Source of the DNA: Protopterus annectens
Lineage: Eukaryota > Chordata > Ceratodontiformes > Protopteridae
Direction of reading: 5' to 3'
Assembly (NCBI RefSeq): GCF_019279795.1
Contig: NC_056745.1
Location: 504,062,359 to 504,126,358, forward strand
Length of the DNA stretch: 64,000 nt
Within the stretch, counting starts at the first letter, position 1. Every line of letters begins with the position of its first letter. The notes under the pieces are model-generated. The model did no database searches. It had not been told where the DNA came from and saw only the letters and a program-made list of their open reading frames with translations. This document shows positions 11,461-23,862 of this stretch, in pieces. Position numbers and translations under genes: made by a program.

Positions 11461-13300
11461 TCTCAAATGTGATGACTGCAACAGTGAAACATAAACAACA
11501 TCCATTGTTACTAAAGCATTTACGCTCAGTTGTCTTGTGCATGTATTCAGAATAGGCCTTTTTGAACTCAATTTTAGATAACAGGTTCCTTAATTCAGGT
11601 GGGAATAATTCATCATTTATCACAACCTAAGTCAAGGTGTCCTTCTCATGTCAGAGGTCTGAACTGGATATCTCTGTATGGGAATGCTCTCTCTTTCTTT
11701 TGGCAGGTGGAATCATATCCAAGGTGGATGAAGGATAGGTTAACGCTCACTGCCAGGCAACCATGCATTCTTCTACAAACTTTCTACAACTTGGGGAGAA
11801 AAAAAAACCAGAAACGGAGGCACGGGCTGGAAGGGAGGAAATCCACTGGTAGATATTATTACTGGCAAAATAAGAGTTGGTAGCATGAAAAGCCACAATA
11901 AAAAGCCTCACTTGACATATCTGAATGCTCATCTGAAACAGTAGGACTGCCTTGTGAAGCTAAGGGTTACTGGGAACAGTTATTTACCTATACTACACTA
12001 GTACACCTGTGCAGATGGCAACAATGTAGCCATTTGTCACACAAATGCCTGACAGTGCACAGGATTAAGGCAAAGATTTGTTAATGAGCTTCATCCCGTG
12101 GAACCAAGTTAACTGCCATCAGGCTCTATTTGCCTACAGTGCAATTCTGAGCATGTCAACTAACCAGAAAGTGTTAACAGAAGTCTATTACCCAGTCAAA
12201 AAAAATCCAGTTAGTAAAACATAAATACACAAATAAATAAAAACACAAACTCGTTTGTGTGATCACTAGTACTGAGACTGCAGTATCTTGGAGAATTTCC
12301 ATTTTCACTGTGCTGGTATTAATGTGTACATTAACCTTTACTCCTTGTGTGACAAACACTTTCTAATGAACCCTGTAAAGCCACTAGATAAATAGCATTC
12401 AGCAGTGGTGCAGTTACAAAAACTGCTGAGGTCAGGCCTTGCTTTGATGCTGGAATCAAAAATCATGCCTCTGCAAGGACTAAGATGGGTGCAATGAACT
12501 GGGAGGACTTGGGATTGGGGGTGGAGAAGGCTGTGCCTCACTAGAATCCACAGCCCCATGATAAGGTTTTTGTCTCTTCGTTTTCTTGGGAATGACATTT
12601 TTTCTCTCTCGTACTACTTCACAAATCGATGGTTCACTAGCTGGAGGAGATGTGGCTCATTGCATGAAGTTTGTTGTGCTGCAGGTAGCCCCTAGTGTTT
12701 GGATTCAAATCAACATGAGTTTATTGTTAAAAGTGGTATGGTGCTACCAACAGACTCTTAACAAAAGAGACAACGAACATGGCAATCTTTTGGGGGTAAT
12801 TTGCAAACACACTTTAGATCTTTCCTAGTGACATCATGGGCAACTGAAGAGAGGCCCCAAGTACAGTCAAAGGGCCAGGGCCATGATCACAATACGAAAT
12901 AGCAATAATAATAATTTGTATAAGAAATCCAAAGAAAAAATAATGTTAAGTTCCTTGTAGTTCTCTGGAAGTCACCAAAATGGAGCTGAAAGATAGATGA
13001 CTAAGTGCCCTGTGGCAAAAAGTCCTCATTATGACATGGGCCGCTGTCTTCTTTACAGCAGAGCATCCTCCTGACATCCTCAACTTGGGAAGATGTCTGA
13101 CAGCTCTGAAGTCTGGTCAGAAGGGTAGATATCTGTCTGAAGCTAATTCTCATATATAAGAAATTATACTGCCAAAAGTCATCCTTATTATAACTACCTA
13201 TACACACATTAATACAGGGCTATATTAACTGTTCTGTAAATAGCAAAGTGTTGTACCATAAATCATTATATTCTGCTTCAGACGGTGAAGGAACAAGAAC
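11461..13300. other. Intronic sequence; one possible coding remnant
   Basis: Mostly nothing recognised. On the minus strand about 12650-12480 gives an uninterrupted 55-60 codon stretch that is Lys/Arg-rich, then Pro/Ser-rich (REKKNVIPKK-like, then SPPPIPSPPSS), ending at a stop. It lacks a convincing splice acceptor and matches nothing I know. Confidence 0.4.
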
Positions 13301-13304
13301 ACAA

Positions 13305-13490
13305 AAGTTATGTACTTAACATAACTTGGCATCTGTGTTATCCTATGTCATTATTCCTCACAGAAGGGTATTGGATCAGATATCAGATCCAAGCCGGCAA
13401 ATTATCAGACAGTCCCAAGGCTCACACTCCTTCCTCTCCCATAATCCCCTGCTGCCCTCTAACCCTCAGATCGAGTTTGCTAACAATGCT
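13305..13490. repeat. DIRS copy at 13.3-19.3 kb, left inverted terminal repeat
   Basis: From about 13328 it reads tgttatcctatgtcattatt, then cctcacagaagggtattgga. This is matched in reverse complement at 19327-19160, including the 'ccctgctgccct.taaccct' block, at roughly 70-80 percent identity by eye. The outermost bases aagttatgtacttaac resemble the outer end of the other full copy (32732). Confidence 0.85.
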
Positions 13491-13594
13491 AGAAAAGCTA
13501 CTCATCAAAAATAGAAAGGAGAAATAAGCCCTAACCACAACACTCCAACTTCCTCAGAAAATCCAACAAGGAAGGGGAATGATGGGAGAAAAAT

Positions 13595-13690
13595 GTGAGG
13601 AATAATGACATAGATTAACACAGATGCCAAGTTATGGTAAGTACATACCTCTATCTGTTATCTGTGTCATTATACCTCACAGAAGGGTCA
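13595..13690. repeat. DIRS copy at 13.3-19.3 kb, internal complementary region
   Basis: The first half (13595-13650) is the reverse complement of the element's left end (13305-13360). The second half (13652-13690) matches the reverse complement of its right end (19291-19327). This is the circle-junction-like region used in models of DIRS replication. Confidence 0.82.
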
Positions 13691-13832
13691 GAGTCCCCAG
13701 CTACCATACATCCTGGGAGGCCTCAAGGAAGGACATGCCAGAGCACTGTGGAACCAAAGGAAAACCAAATCCAGCTTGTAATGACATATAAAGGTGTGAG
13801 GATTAGACCAAGTGGCAGCAGCACAAATGTCA

Positions 13833-14830
13833 TCAATAGAGTTTGGCCTTAAACACTGAGGAAGTAGCCATGGACCTAGCAGAATGAGTTCTAATTATTC
13901 CCGGAACCTCAAGATGCCTGTTGTTGTAGACTGTAGAAATGCAGCTAGAGATCAATTTAGAAATAGTCACCTTAGAAACTGGGAGGCCACGTCTGTTCCG
14001 GGAAAAAGCCACAAAGAGCTGATCTGATTTATGAAACCCTTTGGTCCTGTGTAGATAAAATTGTAATTGCTGGGGTACATCCAAAGTATGTAGAATATAC
14101 TCTCCTTTGGTGGAATAATTGCCTGGGTACATCCAAAGTAAGTAGAATGTACTCTCGTTTGTTGGAATAATTAGGAAAGAACACTGGTAATTGAATATAT
14201 TGGTTTAGATTGAATTCAGAGGCAACACTGACAAAAAAGAGGGATTCGTCCTAAGAGATAATCTGTCCTTGTGAAAGATCATATATGGAGGAGCAATGGA
14301 AAGAGCTTGCAAGTTCAAAAACCATAGACAAAGTTATGGCAAACAGGAAGGCTGCTTTCTGTGACAAGAATTTGAAATCGCATGAACTGGCAGGTTCAAA
14401 AGGACTTTTAGTCAGTGACTGCTGCACTAAGTTTAAGTCCCAATGAGGTGAGGGATCCTTAATAGGCAGTCTTAGAAGGAAAACACCTTTCTGAATGCTT
14501 TGCAAAGTCTGGAAGAGAATGTAGATTCACTGTTTTCATGAAAATTAGAAATTGCCGCCAACTGGAGCTTAACAGCAGAGAAACTTACCCCTGGCTGGAA
14601 AAGTGAGGACAAGAACAAAAGGATTTCTGAAACAGAGACAGAAAAATGATTCAGATTCCTGCTCTTAGCCCATATAGAAAACCTTTTCCATTTACTACTG
14701 CAAACTTTTCTGGTGGAGGGTTTCTAGGAGGCTAGGATAATATGGCTGATGGGGGATGCCAGCCTGGGCTGTTTCAAGATCACTGGAATTGGTGAAACCA
14801 TGAAGTTAAACGAAGGCTGCAAATATTTGA
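13833..14830 (-). pseudogene. DIRS tyrosine recombinase, broken
   Basis: The C-terminal part (13833-14132) contains LHTLDVPQQLQFYLHRTKG, then GLPVSKVTISKLIS. It ends with the degraded core 'THSARSMATSSVF', which keeps the His and Arg of the HxxR motif. The tyrosine-bearing end is missing from this frame. A second part (14251-14505) matches the middle of the intact recombinase at 33256-34404. Frames change several times, so no enzyme can be made. Confidence 0.82.
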
Positions 14831-15183
14831 AGAGGAAGCCCCGAAGGATGGGAGATCAGATCCTGAAGAGGATCCAGTATCCAGGGAGGTTACTTCAGAT
14901 GAGACCTGATGAAGGGGAACCAAGGTTGATGAGGCGAGAAAGGGGTAATGAGGATCAGGGATGTTTTCAGGCATTGCACTTTCAGCAAAACCTTAGGAAT
15001 AAGAGGGACAGAAGGACAAGCATAAAGGAGACGTGGAGGCCAGTCATGGACTACAGCATCCCTCGGTGACTCCTCTGGTCATGGGGATCAAGGCAAAGTA
15101 CATGCTCCATTTGTGGTTGGTTGGGGAGGCAAAGAGGTCGCAGCATGGCTGACCCCAGCGGTCATAAATCTGCTTCGCCACTG

Positions 15184-16190
15184 CTATGTTGCCGTCTGAA
15201 CTGCAATAGTCCCCAAGGGGAGGCAGTCCTGAAAGGCTTGCAATGTTAGTAGGACTGCTCTCATCTCTAATAGACGTCTATGTGTAACTTGGTCTCTACA
15301 GAGGACCACATGCCTTGGACAGTTCTCCCCTGGAAATGCCCCCCCCCACCCAAACAGGAAAGTGTCTGTGGTTACCGTGGCCTTGGGCGGAGGGAGAGAA
15401 AAGGGCCTGCCTAGGATGAGATCCTGAGACTGAAGCCACCAAAGAAGGTGCCGTCTGCACAGAGGTGTCAGTTTTATGGACATAGACATGGGTGGAGAAA
15501 GGGGCCCATTGGACCACCAGGTCCACTGTAAAACCTGCATGTGATACCTTGCTAGACGAACCATCTGAATGGCAGTGGCCATAGATCCTAGGGTCCGAAG
15601 AATAAAGTCAACCGGAGGATGTGAAAGATCTAAGATTGGCATGACCTGCTCCCGGATCAACTGAGGCAATGCTGCGATCTCTGAAATGGAGTGTAGCTGG
15701 ACTCTTATGAACTCCAACTTTTGCGTGGGGACCAGATTCGACTTCAAAAGATTGACAGTAATCCCCAACTGACTGAACAGGAGAAGGACATAATGGATAG
15801 TTTGTGACAATCGATGCCTCGAGGGTGCCGTGAGGAGCCAATCATTGAGTTACGGAAATACCTGAAATCCCTGCAACCTCAGGTGAGCCGCTACCACTGC
15901 CATACATTTGGTAAACACCCAGGGAGCTGTGATGAGTCCGAAGGGTAGGGCTCCGAACTGGTAATGATTGGCTCCTAACCAGAAGTGAAGATGTCTCTTG
16001 GAGTGCCTGTCTATCTTGATGCGACAGTAAGCATCCTGGAGATCCACAGAGCACATCCAGGCATCCTTATGTAAGACAGGCAAGAAGGACTGAAGAGTGA
16101 TCATCAGGAAGTTGGACTTTTTGAACGATAGATTCAACTTGCTGAGATCCAAAATAGGATGGAGGTCCCCAGACTTTTTTGGCACTAAAA
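15184..16190 (-). pseudogene. DIRS reverse transcriptase and RNase H, broken
   Basis: The N-terminal RT (15850-16185) reads MPKKSGDLHPILDLSKLN, then DAWMCSVDLQDAYCRIKI, then LPFGLITAPWVFTKCM. A stop follows where the other copy has YLDDW. The rest of RT and the start of RNase H (15184-15810) include KATVTTDTFLFGWGGAFPG and EMRAVLLTLQAFQD. These are the DIRS RT and RNase H landmarks in order. The stop at the catalytic box and later frameshifts make it inactive. Confidence 0.87.
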
Positions 16191-16489
16191 AGAAGCAAGA
16201 GTAAGTTCTGGATCCTCTTTGTCCTGCTGGGACCTATTGGATGACTCTTTTTTGAAAAGCTGTTGAACTTCCTTGAAGGCTAGTTCTCTCTGATGGGGTG
16301 GAACATCGGGGGAGGTTATCTTCATATAGGAGGAGGTCCTGAAAAGGGAATGAAATAACCCTTGGAAATGATGTTTAACACCCACTGATCAAAGGTAATG
16401 CTTGTCCAAGCTAGTCGGTGAAGGGAAATACGACCCCCGACTGCCTGCAAGGCAGAGCAGTTGGGCAATGCCTCAAGAGCACTGAAAGG

Positions 16490-18915
16490 GCTGCTCAGAG
16501 AAAAGTTCCCTGGAGCCCTGATTTTGAGATCCCCCCCCCTGCCTCTATGGCAGTGTCTGTCATTGAATGATCTCCCCCTGCCTCTGGAAGAGGAATCATC
16601 AGGAGTGTCCTGAAGGAAGACTGTGACTTCCAGAACCACATCTTCCTAGTTCCTTGCTGAGTATTGGAGAAAGACTTCTGAGGAGTAGAAAGCTTGATCC
16701 CGACGACAGACAAAGTCTTTCCTTCCTGCTCACTACAGGTCAAAGTATTCTTCACGGAGGGACCAAAGAGGGTGGACCCATTAAAGGAAGCATTGGTAAA
16801 AAAAAAAAATGCTTTGAAGAGTTCCACAAACCCACTAACCAAGCATGTCACTACATAGCTATGCCGGTACCTGCCACTCGAGAGGTAGCTTTCAAAGCAT
16901 TGGAAATTAACCTCACTGAGGAATTCACAAGGAATGTCAGAGTAGAAAGCTTGGGAGACACCTTCTTGACATCCTCTGCCGGCAATAACTCTGTAAGGAA
17001 AGTGGTGAGTTCTTTGAGCAAGTCCCTTTGGAGGTGGGTAAAGTGTGCCAAGTAATTAACTGCCCTCAGTCTAAAGGTAGCTGAGGTGAACACACGCTTC
17101 CCATGCCAGTCTATCACACGGGACTCCCTGTTCAAGGGATGGACCGTGGAGGTCTGCTCTGCCAGGTCCTTCTTGGTGGCAACAGCAACCATGATGGCAT
17201 CATCCAGAACTCCTTTGCTTCAGAAGGAGCAGTCTACAAGAGGGCTAAGGAATTTATTGGCTCTCTATGGAACTGGCTCCAGAGTGTCGGGCTCCTTCCA
17301 GGTCCTGATGACGATAAGATCGAACAACTCGTCAGGAGGGGAGGACACCCAGGAAGTAGATGGTCCTGTCCAGAACACCTTCAGAAACATGGACTCCTCA
17401 GAAAACGGGGGTTAAGGAGACCATCTACCCTTCTGCTTCAAGATCTCAAGGATGTCCCCAAAGGAGACATTGTCAGGGGGGAAATCTGTGGGACCCATCT
17501 CCATCGAGGTTCATGTCCTCTGTGAGGGACTCAGAGGGTGAGTCCAAGCGCCTCCTCTTACACTTTCTCTTACAAGGTGCCTCCTCCGTGGGGGGCTCCG
17601 GGGAGGACTTGGACGATGTGGGGACCCCATGCAGGGAAGAAATCCCCCTGAAGACTAGAATGGGAAGGCTGACCCTGGACAGGATGGGAGGTCTCACCAC
17701 CCAAGACAGAAAGGGGGAGGGATGGATCAGGAGGGGTGGGAGATGTAGCTCCAGTCCTGGAGAAGGTCCTCCCTACTACCTGGAAGGCCAAAGGGATGGA
17801 AGCAGTCTCGTCCCCAACCCTGGAGGGTGAAGTCCCTCGGAGAGGAGGGTCGAGCCCTGATACAGCACCACGGCCCCCAGATGATACCAGTCCAGGACTA
17901 TCACGGGCTAAAACCCCCAGAGGAAGAGATCAGTCCGAAAAACCAGGACCCTACCCCATCACTCTGGAGCAGGTGCCAACCACTCTGCCACTAGGCCCCC
18001 TCTGAGCTGACGGCGGGGGAACAGAGCAGACCAGGGACCCTGACTGGGTCAAGAAAAAGGGAATACTAGACCCCATCCAGATCAGACCACGGGAATTCAA
18101 GTTCTGAGAATTCAAAGCCCCTTGGGTTGGAAAAGGAGAATGGAGAGTTGGAGAGGCTCCCATAGCCAGAAGGGCTAGAGATGTCAGAAGCCCAAGCTCT
18201 ATATGGGCTTTGAGAAAGCTCTTCATCATCCTGTCCATATCGGAAGCCAACAAACTGGATGATCTGAAGGAAGTGGAGGAGTGGGTAGACTTGGCTGGAG
18301 ACCCCAAGGATCTGTGTCGGTGATCCGGAGTTCGGCTCTGGGGCCTAGGAGCTGACTGGAACAACTGCCTAGAAGAACTAGGTGAGTCTACATCTTCGAT
18401 AACTATGGGTGGATCTGAAAAGCTTGTCAGATCAGACAGCCTAGCAGAAAGAGCAATCCGATCCAACAAACTGGCCAGATCCAAAGCTGGTCTAGTCTTA
18501 ACCAGTTCCGAAGGCCTCTGATCTCAGGACAACTTGGAACTGGCAGAAGAATCCAAAGACCACAGATCTGAAGATCTTGGATCCAAGACAGCCCAGGCTG
18601 GAGTCAGATCCTGGGATCTAGGATCTGACAGTTTCGGCTTTCTAGAAGCCACTGGAGGCATGGAAGGGGGGGGGGTCTTTCTCTTGGGGTCAGAAGAGGA
18701 AGCCTTAGAGGGGGAAACAAAAGGACCCCCTGCACCATACCTTTTATCAGCAGCTTGTTTTAGTAGCCTGCCAAAGCCCTGGGGTTGAATGCAGAACAAA
18801 CGCTGCAATCAACCTCCAGGTGAGGAGCTCCTAAACAATACAGGTACTAGTCAGAATTGGGCATCTTCTGACTGCACGATGAGAAATTTTTAAAACCAGA
18901 GGGCTTTTCAGACAT
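16490..18915 (-). pseudogene. DIRS gag, broken
   Basis: Starts near 18915 with MSEKPSGFKNFSS. The Cys/His cluster 'CLGAPHLEVDCSVCSAFNPR' follows at about 18850-18790, with one in-frame stop between. The Ser/Pro-rich middle (18808-17470) is long and low in complexity. The C-terminal helical part (17192-16851) contains HGKRVFTSATFRLRAVNYLA. The parts lie in different frames. Confidence 0.78.
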
Positions 18916-19154
18916 ACTTTAAAGAACAACAAAGCCCTAACACTAACAGAAACACTAAAAACAATAAGGGCGCCAAACATGGACGAATGGGGGAAACTAT
19001 ACCACACTCAAAACTAGCAAATCTAAGGGAGGGGAGGTAAACTACTAACTGTAATTACACAAAAAAGACTAAAGGAGCTGGACCTATCAAGATAATCTAA
19101 GCTAAGTTAACAAAATCAAGTTAAAGTACTTAAATGAACCAAGAGCCAGATGGA

Positions 19155-19327
19155 TCAAGTCCATAGCAAATGCACGGCAAATGAGATCTGGAGGGTTACA
19201 GGGCAGCAGGGTATTTTGGGAGAGGGAGAATCTTGAGCTTTGAGATCTGTCTGTGCTAAGCTGCCATCTCAGATTCAATGTTGGATCCAAGACCCTTCCG
19301 TGAGGAATAATGACATGGATAACATCA
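19155..19327. repeat. DIRS copy at 13.3-19.3 kb, right inverted terminal repeat
   Basis: Reverse complement of the left terminal repeat: gacccttccgtgaggaataa, then tgacatggataacatc at the outer edge. Confidence 0.83.
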
Positions 19328-19579
19328 TATCTTTCGCGTCTCACCTCAGAGAAAAACAAGTTAAAAAAGTCAAAAAGAAGGTACACTTTTGGCACTGAAA
19401 AATTCTGATAAAATCTAGTCTTAGTACATTAGATGTGGTCAGCATCAACTCTAATGTCAAGTAACAGAATAATCATATTAATACAGTTCTGTTTTAACTG
19501 TGCCACAAGAGGCATTACACAATCTACATTAGCATCTAGCATCAAAAGGTGGTGGCTTTCTTCAGTATAATTCACTTAC

Positions 19580-19649
19580 CATCCTGTTGTTTTAGCAGTC
19601 CTTGCTGAATATACCGAATGTATGTAAAGAAGTTGCAAACAGAGGTAAT
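19580..19649 (-). CDS. RAB3IP: RAB3IP (Rabin8) exon, penultimate coding exon
   Basis: A 70-bp exon on the minus strand, with acceptor ctttctacag before it and donor gtaagtg after it. It continues in phase from the exon at 19791-19890 (phase 0) and ends with one extra base. It encodes 23 residues, [18 protein letters not shown] then LKQQD, which I recognise as the near-C-terminal segment of vertebrate Rabin8. Rabin8 activates Rab8 by exchanging GDP for GTP and acts in exocytic traffic and cilium formation; this segment lies after the coiled-coil Sec2-type exchange domain. The paralogue RAB3IL1 is the alternative, but KQQD fits RAB3IP better as I remember it. The last exon, about 27 codons, was not found to the left. 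Confidence 0.9.
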
Positions 19650-19790
19650 CTGTAGAAAGTAGAAAACACATGCAGTTAATGCTTATTGCTCCATTTAGAA
19701 AACTAAAGCACAGTGACACAATTACAAATGCCTTTTCTGCAAAAACATCCAAATCAAAGACAAAGTCATGCACAAAATGCAGACGCTTAC

Positions 19791-19890
19791 CCTGTATCTA
19801 CAAAAGGGAGAAATATAATAGTAATTGCCAGAGTCCCCTAACTTGATTCTGTGCTTGCATGTTTTTGTCTGACCACTTAAGGCGCATTTC
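19791..19890 (-). CDS. RAB3IP: RAB3IP (Rabin8) exon
   Basis: A 100-bp exon on the minus strand, with acceptor tctatggcag and donor gtaagc. The first base completes the lysine codon begun in the exon at 49696-49808. It then encodes [19 protein letters not shown] followed by [14 protein letters not shown], ending on a full codon. The Cys/His-rich block (C..., CKHR, FC) is strongly conserved in Rabin8. The following intron is only 141 bp (19650-19790), while the preceding one is about 29.8 kb. No stop or frameshift was seen. Confidence 0.92.
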
Positions 19891-19894
19891 CTGC

Positions 19895-22800
19895 CATAGA
19901 AAAACAAGGAAAATAAATTCAATTTAAGAAAAAAAAATCCAAAAGAAATCTCAAAAAACAGTTTTATAAAACACAGATACTAAATCAGAAATGCATTATC
20001 TACTATCAATGTAAGAACTCCAAAACAGTTCCAAAATGAAAAAAATGCACAGAGTAAATTAGAAACAAAAAACATTATCAAATAAAATAAAGTACATACA
20101 TTCTCTAAATTACAAACTGCTCAGTGGCATAACACTTACAGAATTAAAGAAAAGGACTACACATGAATGAAGCAGGCAAGTAAACACAAGCCTGTACAAC
20201 ACTTGAAAGGCATGCTGACAGAATGTCATCTGACAGTAAGGTACCTTACCAATTTCTAGGAAGCATTGACGTGGTACGTTCCCGGGAGTGGGTGTGGGGT
20301 GGGAATAGTACATGCTGCACAGATTGATAGGAATCAGGTTTCAATATTACTGCAATACAAAACTGGTAAAACTGAATGGAAAAGTTTTTTCCCCCTTATG
20401 TTATAGCTAAAACACCTTTGCAAGCTTTCACTGAAACCTAGTCAAATAAATACTTAAAAACAAGGAAAAATACCTGTTACAGTCCAACTTTCTATTACCA
20501 CCAATACACCAGTGGTAATAATACTTGTCTAGAGTCCCCCCCCCATCCCTCAATCCTCATACTGATTTGAGTGCTGTTAGGGCACAGGAGTAGTAATCCT
20601 TCGTGTTTAGTGTTCCCAGATCCCCATATTGGTTTGAGTGCTATTAACAACACGTATCTTATGTACTATTCCCTGGTGGATAGTGGTCCCCCATCCCAGC
20701 AGTACTGTTATTCCTGGTAGCTAGTGGTCCCCCCACCAAATGTTGTAGATTATGCTCATTAGTGTAAGGATCCGTGGAGGTATGACAGCCATCACAACCC
20801 ACACTCGCGTACACAGACCCCTAACCACCTGATCGCAATCACATAGTCATCAAATCAATTTGTAAGAATATCAGCTCATCTCATTCACTGCAAAACCTCA
20901 CATCACTCTTACCCAGCCACAAGATCTTATAAATTGCAAGCACACAAACCTACTTCACCCCCTCACTACCCCCCTTATGCTACCTCTCACGTAGGTACAT
21001 ACACACAGAATCTCCTGACCCTCTGTTAACACTAAAATCCCCAGTACTTCCCCTCTTTCACCATGGCTGAACATGGCCTTTTGGCTGTGTTCACTATCAT
21101 AACGTGGTAGGGGTGGCTAAGTGATTTATATGCGCAAGAAATTTTATGCACCGCTAGGTGAATAAATGAGGTGGTTCTGGGAAAAACAGCACATGGTAAA
21201 ATTAGCATATGCCCCTTTCCCAGACTACCTCATTTGCATGTAGCTCAGCCTCAGAGACAGCACGATATGGTGCTGCATTTCTTCATGCTGGGGCACCATA
21301 TTAGGGGATATCTGTGAATTCAAACAGGTTACAGTGGGATGTAGAAAAGTTATGCATCTCACTGTAACTTTTACGAATTCTCCCCAAAAGTGCTGTACTG
21401 CTAGGACAATAAAGAATGCAAAGCTCTGTTTTGTGTCTGCAATAATGGCCAAGTAACACAAGTTTATCTAAGCTAATATTACGCATCCAGAATTAAACAT
21501 ACAGCATCTAGTAAAATTCATACTGACACAATCTGTCAGGAAACTACATGCAATTGTCTTTATATAAGGCAATCTAAAATTTAGGGAAATTGCCTTAGGT
21601 AAACGAAGCATCATGCCTTTTGACTTCAGGAGGTAAGCTGAGTCTCATATTATCTACACATTTTACCATTTTATTTTTGTACTACATTTCCCTTTACTTT
21701 TAGTACAAAATAGAGTGGTAGGGTCGAGTTTTACTTTAATTATAGGGAATGCAAGAGTGGGGTTAGTATTATGCTGCAGAAGTTCAAAGCATGCAGATAA
21801 CTTATTTATTTAGTTTTATTCCTTTAAAACAATGAAACAGTTTTGCATTTTTCTGGAGAGTTGCAAATATTTGCTAATGCCAAATAGATTTGGCATCTCA
21901 TTTAGCTTAATATATTACTTTGGGAGTCTGTTTATATTACCTGAAATTAAAACCCTCGATTATTGCCGTTCTTAAGCGGTATCCTGTATAATGACAGTAC
22001 ATTAATTTTGGTTGGATCATCTTGTACATCACATAGACAGATAAGGAATGCCAACTGCTTCATTTTTTGTTTTTTCAAAGAGTGCAACAAATCAAGGAGC
22101 ATAGCGGCACTTAAATGAAAGAGTGCATGTATAGTGCCATCTACATTTATTGTTTTGTGGTATGTGGTGCGCACTGGGAAATTGTCTTCCATTAAGATAG
22201 CTTTCACTTTCCCAGGTTTACACAGTAGTTTCTCTGTTTGATAGCCCATGTGTAGGGTTCACAAAGTCGGGTCATGGTGGTGATGGGTACTAGTTTGGCT
22301 TTAGGGATAGTGGTGCACTGTGCTGTCTGCACTGCTGTTCTCCAAAGGACTATCTGATTAACATTTGTTTTATTGCATCTATTACATTGTCTACATGATT
22401 GCTGATTATTTGATTGCTCTGAATATCTGGCACTGGTGAAGCTTACACTTTGCATCTTGATTACTGTTTTTAACTGCAGTCACAATCCAGGGCATTAAAG
22501 AAGCTGTTTTTATGTAACTGCAGAAGCCGTAATGGGAAATGTGCATTTGTTTGTGCTCAATCTGAGGTCATACTTGCAAGCTGTCACATATTTGCACCAT
22601 CAGTTGTCTTACTGAACTCCTGAGTTTATTATTTAGTTGTAAGTTAACAGTTCCAAAGAGTGCTTTGAGATTTCTGATTTTGCACTTGGCTTGTAGTATT
22701 GGGACTTGCACACTGTCACCAGTACAAGGTAATTTATTCACATGGGTGAGCTCCGCCTAAGGTGCCAAAGCATAAAATAATATGCACACGACTTTACCAA

Positions 22801-23690
22801 GTTCTACATTGGTTACAGAACAAACTCTTATTCTACTTCTGGTGTATGCTTTTGGTTTGGCCTTGTATTTGCTTCTGATCTCTTTGGGTGCCAGATAGTA
22901 CATCTCAGTGTCATCCCAGTCTGAGGTTCACTAGATTGTGTCACTTGGTCTGTACTGGAACAGTAATTACTGTTAAGGGGAATGTTTACTTTCTACCTGA
23001 ATAACTAACTTTAAACTACTCCTGTGGGAAACGCTGTTTCATCTGAGTATTCTTCTGAGTCACCCTGAAGGCTGTTACACAGGGTTTTAGGCTTTATTTA
23101 GCATCCTGTTTTTCTCCTGTACTATGCTGTTGAAGCCACTTATACTACTATGATGTTGTTTTCCATACTCGATGCATTTTTTCCAGCGCAGTTCTGTTGA
23201 GTTTTTGTAGTAGGCTTTTTTAATACACCGAAAGGAGTACACTTGCTGAATGTTATGCATGTGTTTATATTACTGTATACTGATTGTTCTGACACGTTTG
23301 TACCACATCTGTAGTTTCACTTTCTGTGTACTACTCACCTTAGATACTATGCTAGGAGTACAATAATGCATGCCTATTTCACCATACAGTATTCTAGTGT
23401 CTGCTGCTGCTCATATTTATCCTCATCTGTCCAAAGCCATATACAATTTGCTTCTCACATTACTCTTTTCAGTTAACTTCCCCATTACCTTACTGTTATC
23501 ACCTACAAATCCGCCGGTCATCCTCAGACTGCATTTCTCCCTCCAGAGTTTTCATACCAGCACTTGCTTCCCCCCACCCTAGGCCCTCTAATTACTCCTT
23601 GTCCCTATCTCTTCATACTTTTGTCTATTGCAGCCCTCACCTACAGCCACTCTCTCATGCTACACTGTGTTACCCCGCTCCAAGGATTTA
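19895..23690. other. Intronic sequence, no gene recognised
   Basis: AT-rich. Around 20530-20730 a loose repetition occurs (ccccatattggtttgagtgctattaa-like, twice), along with several C runs. None of the short frames looks like a protein. Confidence 0.5.
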
Positions 23691-23696
23691 AATTTT

Positions 23697-23862
23697 GCTT
23701 GTGACATAAATAGGCCATGTTGATGAGACACAAATGTGTCTCAGAGGGTCCCCCTGCACTGGAACAAGCTTCCCATCCATGTGAAGCAGAGTCAAAACAT
23801 CCCTAGCCCTATTTAAGCATAACTTCGACCAATAGGTGGGAAATTGGAAATCATCCCTGTTG
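23697..23862 (+). pseudogene. Short CR1 LINE ORF2 fragment
   Basis: With two stops and small indels, this reads as the C-terminal CR1 segment: CDINR.C...., then VSQRVPLHWNKLP-like, then ALFKHNFDQ. It corresponds to about 52300-52440 in the young copy. Only about 165 bp are recognisable. Confidence 0.65.

Larger units (their letters stand above)
13305..19327 (-). mobile_element. Full-length degenerate DIRS retrotransposon
   Basis: This copy of about 6.02 kb has the full DIRS plan on the minus strand: gag (18.9-16.5 kb), RT (16.2-15.6), RNase H (15.5-15.2) and tyrosine recombinase (14.8-13.8). Inverted terminal repeats lie at both ends, and an internal complementary region lies between recombinase and end. 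Stops and frameshifts break every gene. It is diverged from the copy at 32.7-38.8 kb but has the same gene order and length. Its right edge lies about 250 bp from the donor site of a RAB3IP exon. DIRS elements integrate through the recombinase without target-site duplication, and none was seen. Confidence 0.9.

Noticed and set aside
12480..12650. Possible host exon on the minus strand
   Set aside because: An open stretch of 55-60 codons without a good acceptor or known similarity. It does not fit the missing RAB3IP terminal exon.
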